Below are positions 30,503 to 34,564 of a DNA stretch of 34,564 nucleotides, in pieces. Source of the stretch: Acetomicrobium sp. S15 = DSM 107314 (GTDB lineage: Bacteria; Synergistota; Synergistia; Synergistales; Thermosynergistaceae); the NCBI RefSeq assembly GCF_016125955.1, contig NZ_JADEVE010000025.1, positions 1 to 34,564 on the forward strand, read 5' to 3'. The notes under the pieces were generated by a model. It saw only the letters and a program-made list of their open reading frames with translations, had not been told where the DNA came from and made no database searches. Each line of letters begins with the position of its first letter. Positions within the stretch are counted from its first letter, which is position 1. Both the position numbers and the translations under genes were made by a program.

Positions 30503-33292
30503 TTACTGTTTCAAGCCCGCCAATATCTTTTCAGGTTTTGCGGGTAACTCCTTGATGCGGATGCCGACAGCGTTGTAAATGGCGTTGAGGATAGCAGCGT
30601 GTGAAGCGGAATGCGGCAGCTCGCCGGTCCCGCTGGCTCCGAAGGTGCCGAATTCGCGGGGCGTTTCCATGTGGATCAGTTTTATGTCGTCTGGGATATC
30701 TTTGGCGTAAGGCAGGCCGCAACTGATGAGATTATCGTGTTTGTGTACATCGTCGAAATCTTCCGTCAGCGCAAAGCCGATGCCCTGGGCGATGCCGCCG
30801 TATAACTGCCCTTCCACCACGGCGTAATTGTTTATCTTCCCCACATCGTCCACGAGGGTGAACCTTTCGACAGTGGTTTTGCCGGTGTTGACATCGACGG
30901 CCACCTCGGCCATGAACACGCCGAACTGGTGGTTGGCGAAAGGATAGCCCTGGCCGGTCTCATCGTCTATCGGCACACCAAATTGCACTTCGCCGTCGAC
31001 GTTACGGAGCGTAGCCTTCCAGTAACCTTCGTAGGTCGTGGGGATTCCTTCTTCAATCATCTCTTCGTAAGTTCGGTAGGTTCCGTCGGGTCTGCGCATC
31101 GCGTCGAGCAATTGCCTGCAGCTGTCCACGATCGCACCGCCCGTCATCACCTGGCTCCTGCTGGCCGAGGCGTTACCGCTGTTTGGCGCCTTGGCCGTGT
31201 CGTTGCAGACGAGCTTAATTTGCTCAGGTTTTATGCCGATGGGTTTTAACGCTTCGTGCGCCGTGCCAATACAGCCGATATCAGCCCCCTGACCATGATC
31301 TTCCCATGTGTTGTATAGGATTACGCCATCTTTGGTCAGCTCGATAGCACTGTGAGATTCGTCCGGGCCGTCCCTGTTGCAATCGTAAATGCCGATCGAC
31401 ACGCCGACTCCTCTTTTGACTGTATCTGTTGAAAGGGCAGCTGCCCGTTTCTTCGCCTCTTCGTAAAAAGGCTTGATCCTCGTTACCATTGCCTGGAGCG
31501 GATACACTTCAGGCTTTTGTCCGCTCGGCATCGTTCCGCCTGGGCGGATAAGGTTTTTCTCCCTAAATTCGAGCGGATCCATGCCCACTTTTTCGGCGAG
31601 CATGTCCATGGCGACTTCCTCGGCGAGATAAGTCTGAGGTGCGCCGTAACATCTAAAGGCACCGCACCATTTGTGATTTGTGAAGAAGGTATAGCCACGG
31701 CCACGGATCCTTTCAACCCCATAAGGCGCTCCCATGAATTGGGCCTCTCTGTTGGTGAGGTCCTGACTGGCTTCCGAATAGGGCCCATGGTCGACATACC
31801 AGGTGTGCTCAAGCCCCACAAGCTTCCCCTTTTCGTCGGCTCCTATGCGAAGCTTTATGAGGAAGGGGGAACGCTTAGGCATACGCAGGATATTCTCCTT
31901 CATGTTGAGCCGCATGTAAACGGGCCGTCCCGTGGCGATGACGCAGGCACCGATGAGGGCTTCATTGGTAACGGCTATCTTGTATCCAAAGGTGGCGCCT
32001 GTGTTGTTCTGGACCATGCGGATCCTTGAGGGTGGCACTCCCAAACCGCGGGCTATCGCCGTTTGGTGCAGATATAAGGCTATGCTTTTGTTTTGAATTG
32101 TTAGACGGCCTTCTTCGTCGAAATAACCGAAGCCACAATCCGTTTCAATCGTCAAATGTGGCTGCCTGGAACTCAGGAACGTTTCTTCCACCACGTAGGG
32201 GGCCTTGTCCAAAAGAGGAGCCGGGTCCTCTCCCTTTACTATGGGCCGTTTGTTGAAGCAGTTAGGCATGTCGTCGATGCCTTCGATCTCGTCATAGACC
32301 TTGATGGCGTCTTTGGCCATGGCGTCTTTGATGTTAAGCAGTGGCGGAAGTTCCTCCAGCTCGACTTTCACCTTTACGGCAGCGGCCCTGGCTTCTTCCT
32401 CTGTAGTTGCGCAAACGATGGCCACCGCCTCTCCCCATTGGCGGATCTTGTCTCCTTCCTCTACGAGGATGCGGCGTTCCCAGCCGTTGGTCGTGGCGGT
32501 TTTAGAGCCCACTTGGCCCCTGATCCTGTTCGTGCCCTTGTTAGCGTAGATGTCTGCTGTCGTTACGATCTTATATACTCCTGGCATCTTTTCGGCTTCG
32601 CTGAAGTCTATCTTTTTGACTATGGCGTGGTGAGTTTCGGGACATACGCAAACGGCAAATAACGTCTCGTCGGGCAGCTTTAACGCCACGTCATCGCCAA
32701 AGTCCCATGTACCGGTGGCCTTATAGACTGCGCTTGGCCTCGGGAACCTGCTGCCCCAGACCGAACCATCCCTGCCTAACATTTCAGAAAAATCCGTCAT
32801 CTCTTCTTCGCCCCGGAGGACTTTAGCGGCAAGCATTACGGCATCGACTATTTGTATGTAGCCATTACACCTGCAGGCGTTGCGGTTTTTGTGGAACCAC
32901 TCTCGGACCTCTTCGCGAGTTGGGTTCAGGTTTTCGTCCAGTAAGGCCTTTGAGCTCATAATGAAACCTGGCGTGCAAAAACCGCACTGTATGGCGCCAG
33001 TTTTTACGTAAGCCCACTGAAGCGCATGAAGCTTGTCGGGCGTTCCCAAACCTTCTATGGTCAAAATTTCAACGTCTTCTGGCACTCTATCCCATCTTAC
33101 GATGCAGGAACGCATGAGCTTGCCGTTCATGATGACTTCACATGCTCCGCATTGGCCTGATCCACATCCGAGCTTTGTGCCCGTTAAGCCCAGTTGTTTT
33201 CTTATTATGTTGACTAGCATGGTGTCGGGGGAGGCTACTACGTGATGAGGATATCCATTGACCCTAATGCTTTTCCTTAAGTACTGTTTCAT
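30503..33292 (-). CDS. Aldehyde oxidoreductase, xanthine oxidase family (Mop-like, Mo-pterin and two 2Fe-2S)
   Basis: The 929-residue protein fuses two [2Fe-2S] domains to a molybdopterin domain with no FAD domain, the layout of Desulfovibrio gigas aldehyde oxidoreductase (907 residues). It oxidises aldehydes to acids and passes electrons to an external carrier. Cluster cysteines are at 43, 48, 51 and 63 (GCGSGQCGAC, then RSC) and at 103, 106, 140 and 142 (CGFC, CRC). The Mo domain includes RQPHLTIETDCGF, GATFGYK, AFRCYGAPQ, WEDHGQGADIG and the catalytic-glutamate motif GASGTGELP near the C terminus. ATG 33292 has GAGGAGGG just upstream; the frame open to 33355 is leader RNA. It is a single-gene unit with its own cofactor riboswitch and terminator. 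Confidence 0.93.
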   Translation of the reverse strand: MKQYLRKSIRVNGYPHHVVASPDTMLVNIIRKQLGLTGTKLGCGSGQCGACEVIMNGKLMRSCIVRWDRVPEDVEILTIEGLGTPDKLHALQWAYVKTGAIQCGFCTPGFIMSSKALLDENLNPTREEVREWFHKNRNACRCNGYIQIVDAVMLAAKVLRGEEEMTDFSEMLGRDGSVWGSRFPRPSAVYKATGTWDFGDDVALKLPDETLFAVCVCPETHHAIVKKIDFSEAEKMPGVYKIVTTADIYANKGTNRIRGQVGSKTATTNGWERRILVEEGDKIRQWGEAVAIVCATTEEEARAAAVKVKVELEELPPLLNIKDAMAKDAIKVYDEIEGIDDMPNCFNKRPIVKGEDPAPLLDKAPYVVEETFLSSRQPHLTIETDCGFGYFDEEGRLTIQNKSIALYLHQTAIARGLGVPPSRIRMVQNNTGATFGYKIAVTNEALIGACVIATGRPVYMRLNMKENILRMPKRSPFLIKLRIGADEKGKLVGLEHTWYVDHGPYSEASQDLTNREAQFMGAPYGVERIRGRGYTFFTNHKWCGAFRCYGAPQTYLAEEVAMDMLAEKVGMDPLEFREKNLIRPGGTMPSGQKPEVYPLQAMVTRIKPFYEEAKKRAAALSTDTVKRGVGVSIGIYDCNRDGPDESHSAIELTKDGVILYNTWEDHGQGADIGCIGTAHEALKPIGIKPEQIKLVCNDTAKAPNSGNASASRSQVMTGGAIVDSCRQLLDAMRRPDGTYRTYEEMIEEGIPTTYEGYWKATLRNVDGEVQFGVPIDDETGQGYPFANHQFGVFMAEVAVDVNTGKTTVERFTLVDDVGKINNYAVVEGQLYGGIAQGIGFALTEDFDDVHKHDNLISCGLPYAKDIPDDIKLIHMETPREFGTFGASGTGELPHSASHAAILNAIYNAVGIRIKELPAKPEKILAGLKQ

Positions 33293-33403
33293 GATTTCCC
33301 TCCTCGTTTTTCTCGGATGCCTAAAGCGGTTTTTATAAGTCCTCCTCCCTTCCAACCGTACGTTTTGCTTTAAGCATTCGCTTTAAATCGTTTTAAGGAG
33401 GTT

Positions 33404-33441
33404 AAAAAAGGGTCACCTCTTATTAAGGAGGCGACCCTTTT
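33404..33441 (-). terminator. Terminator of the riboswitch expression platform
   Basis: On the minus strand AAAAGGGTCGCCTCC (from 33441) folds on GAGGTGACCC, with one mismatch, followed by TTTTTT (33409-33404): an intrinsic terminator inside the leader, 110 bases before the oxidoreductase start. Its 5' arm CGCCTCC is perfectly complementary to GGAGGCG at the 3' end of the upstream aptamer (about 33480-33486), so an antiterminator can compete with it. Two small hairpins (33451-33470 and about 33468-33484) lie between aptamer and terminator. Confidence 0.8.
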
Positions 33442-33479
33442 GCCAAAGAAGGCTTACGTTTTTTGTAAGCGCTCTTCAG

Positions 33480-33590
33480 CGCCTCCTCCTTTCCAAATAA
33501 CGGGAGGCTTTCCCGTTTCCGGGAAAACCTATCGGTCGCCGCCCATAGGGAATAGAGAATTCCCCTTAGGCACGACGACTCGGAGGTTTG
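33480..33590 (-). ncRNA. Molybdenum/tungsten cofactor riboswitch (Moco RNA motif class)
   Basis: Read on the minus strand from 33590, the RNA starts AACCUCC and ends GGAAAGGAGGAGGCG. CCUCC pairs with GGAGG as P1, GUCGUC with GGCGAC as P2, and GCCUAAGGGGAAU with AUUCCCUAUGGGC as an inner hairpin. UUUCCCG-GAAA-CGGGAAA is a GNRA-capped hairpin. It is followed by GCCUCCCGUUAUUUGGAAAGG, which matches the conserved 3' core I recall from the E. coli moaA leader (GCCUCCCGUAUCUGGAAAGG). One stem of the standard Moco fold (P3) seems absent, a feature reported for variants thought to sense the tungsten cofactor. It precedes a molybdopterin enzyme gene. A TATAAA just upstream (33591-33600 region) could be the -10 box. 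Confidence 0.85.
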
Positions 33591-33600
33591 GTTTTATAAA

Positions 33601-33870
33601 ATCTCTTAATTCTAATACCTTATGCCTTTACCTTATATACCTTGACCGCTTAGAACAGGTTTATGACGATGCCATTACACGAACGCTGCTTTAGGAAGCT
33701 ACATAGAAGCTATATACAGGGCTAAAGATGCGAAATTTAGCCTACAGGAAAACTTTGCGCGTTTCGGCAATAGCGAGGCCATCGCCAAAAAGCACTCCAC
33801 TCCATGACGAGCAAAAAATCCACAAGCGCGGCGTTAAGCAGTAAAAGTTAACCAAAGGGGGCAAAGCCAG
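33601..33870. other. Intergenic stretch, possible upstream part of transposase relic
   Basis: This stretch is A/T-rich near the riboswitch. On the plus strand a short frame (about 33694-33828, reading YIEAIYRAKDAKFSLQ then a stop) could be a decayed N-terminal piece of the relic that follows. No promoter with both boxes was recognised. Confidence 0.35.
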
Positions 33871-33874
33871 CAAC

Positions 33875-34160
33875 AGAAAGCTTTTCCGCATAAGGGTCAG
33901 GGCGCGACACGCCTTCGGCGCCGTCAAGAATATACTCAGTTTCGTCAAGGTACATTGCAAGGACCTGGCCAAAAATACGAACTGCCTGTGTATCGCTTTC
34001 GCCCTCGCTAACCTCTTCATGGTGACAAAGAGGCTTCTTGAGCATCCCTCGAGATGTAGTGCCTCCAAAAACTGGTCAAAAGGCCGGGAAAAGCTAAAAA
34101 CTCAGGCTAATAAAGCCCTCAAAAAAATGCAGAGACTACCTAACATATATTGAAAACGGT
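33875..34160 (+). pseudogene. Decayed transposase 3' end, copy 2
   Basis: A plus-strand frame ending at the stop 34151-34153 reads KLFRIRVRARHAF, VKVHCKDLAKNTNCL, IAFALANLFMVTKRLLEHP and a lysine-rich tail. It looks like the C-terminal end of a DDE-type transposase, but there is no start codon and the family is not identifiable. The portion from 33959 to 34160 is repeated in the same orientation, more decayed, at 30233-30400 on the other side of the aldehyde oxidoreductase unit. Confidence 0.55.
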
Positions 34161-34375
34161 CACTTTCACGCCGATTCTTCCACAGTACGCACTGTTATCA
34201 ATTTCAAGTGATAAAAGGAAAAGGACAGGTACGAACAAAGTCTCTCACATGTTTTAATGTCACTACAGCCACCTTACAGCTATCTTTTGCATGCTCATTT
34301 TTATGCAATCTCGTTTCTCTCGAGGAATTTTTTGCTTCCACATGATTTTAGCAATCGACTCCTCCGCTGTCAACC
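34161..34375. other. Intergenic stretch, nothing recognised
   Basis: No frame with a credible start, RNA fold or promoter was seen between the transposase relic and the solo IS end. Both neighbours are mobile-element debris, so this may be degraded sequence. Confidence 0.4.
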
Positions 34376-34419
34376 TACCGAGTTGCCTCACTTAAAAATC
34401 AAAGTGAAATTATCATTCC
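34376..34419 (+). repeat. Solo end of the window's insertion-sequence type
   Basis: The segment matches the left end of the element at 155-234. It starts TACCGAGTTGCCTCACTTAA like the outer copy and continues with TCAAAGTGAAATTATCATTCC like the inner copy. It therefore looks like a left end in which the two tandem units have merged by deletion of one. No transposase or right end follows, and the flgG stop lies 41 bases further on. Confidence 0.75.
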
Positions 34420-34460
34420 AATCAACCCGAAAATCCGGAAAACTTTAATCATCGTACGCC

Positions 34461-34564
34461 TCATCGCCTCAAGTTGTTGGCTATACGGAGCAGCTCATCA
34501 GCAGTCTGAATGGTTTTGGAGTTGGCTTCGTATGCCCTTTGAGCGATGATCATGTTGACCATCT
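34461..34564 (-). CDS. flgG: Flagellar basal-body rod protein FlgG, C-terminal end (partial)
   Basis: The last 33 codons before the stop (TGA at 34463-34461) read [20 protein letters not shown] and then [13 protein letters not shown]. This is the conserved C-terminal helix of the flagellar rod/hook family, which packs into the coaxial core of the distal rod. The [19 protein letters not shown] pattern with a short tail fits FlgG best; FlgF or FlgE are alternatives. The gene continues beyond the window. It indicates a motile cell. Confidence 0.85.
   Translation of the reverse strand, partial: MVNMIIAQRAYEANSKTIQTADELLRIANNLRR

Noticed and set aside
33440-33694. 84-codon plus-strand frame
   Set aside because: It is the antisense of the riboswitch and its expression platform.
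33742-34068. 108-codon minus-strand frame
   Set aside because: It is antisense to the transposase relic and has a composition unlike a real protein.
1-34564. CRISPR arrays, tRNA or rRNA genes
   Set aside because: No regularly spaced repeats, cloverleaf-like segments or rRNA-like stretches were noticed on either strand. A tRNA scan could not be run.

Overview
The window reads like a chromosomal segment of a motile, Gram-negative-type anaerobic fermenter, most likely of the Synergistota (Acetomicrobium/Thermovirga-like). This is an inference from gene content: TRAP and tripartite tricarboxylate (TTT) transporters, oxygen-sensitive Fe-S and radical-SAM enzymes, a Desulfovibrio-type molybdenum aldehyde oxidoreductase, a flagellar gene end and a prepilin peptidase. 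A TtuA/TtuB-like tRNA-thiolation pair suggests a thermophile. No rRNA, tRNA or CRISPR array was seen.

Layout. Positions 1-1570 hold a 5'-truncated PBP2-type gene end abutting an insertion sequence with doubled terminal repeats and an 8-bp flanking direct repeat. Positions 1650-7100 are mainly housekeeping genes: comB, ptsI, a prepilin peptidase, a universal stress protein, a hypothetical protein and a YitT-family membrane protein. Positions 7260-9650 carry a putative sulfate exporter (PSE/YeiH family) and two half-size CHR-family transporters. Positions 9740-19130, all on the minus strand, form a catabolic locus read suyA-suyB-gntR-tctC-(hairpin)-anSME-sulfatase-tctB-tctA-2-hydroxyacid dehydrogenase. 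Its best reading is uptake of a sulfonated or sulfated hydroxyacid by the TTT transporter, optional desulfation by a cytosolic Cys-type sulfatase activated by its own maturase, and C-S cleavage by a SuyAB-like sulfo-lyase. The exporters next door could remove sulfite or sulfate.

Positions 19269-20383 hold the TtuA/TtuB-like pair. Positions 20486-29951 are a second minus-strand operon: GntR regulator, ICL/PEP-mutase-family lyase with an intact KKCGH motif, LeuC/LeuD-type hydratase, TRAP DctP-(hairpin)-DctQ-DctM, a second ICL-family protein lacking the KKCGH cysteine, an SDR threonine dehydrogenase-like enzyme and a tartrate/D-malate dehydrogenase-like enzyme, closed by a strong terminator. It resembles the hydratase-plus-lyase end of dimethylmaleate or methylcitrate-type pathways.

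Positions 30442-33590 are a self-contained module: a molybdenum-cofactor-type riboswitch (Moco/Tuco class) with a terminator expression platform, the 929-residue aldehyde oxidoreductase and a terminator. It is flanked by two same-orientation copies of a decayed transposase end. Positions 34376-34419 carry a solo end of the same insertion-sequence type seen at the left edge, just before the 3' end of flgG at the right edge.

The most interesting items are the SuyAB-TTT-sulfatase locus, the Moco/Tuco riboswitch module flanked by relics, and the TRAP-hydratase-two-lyase operon.
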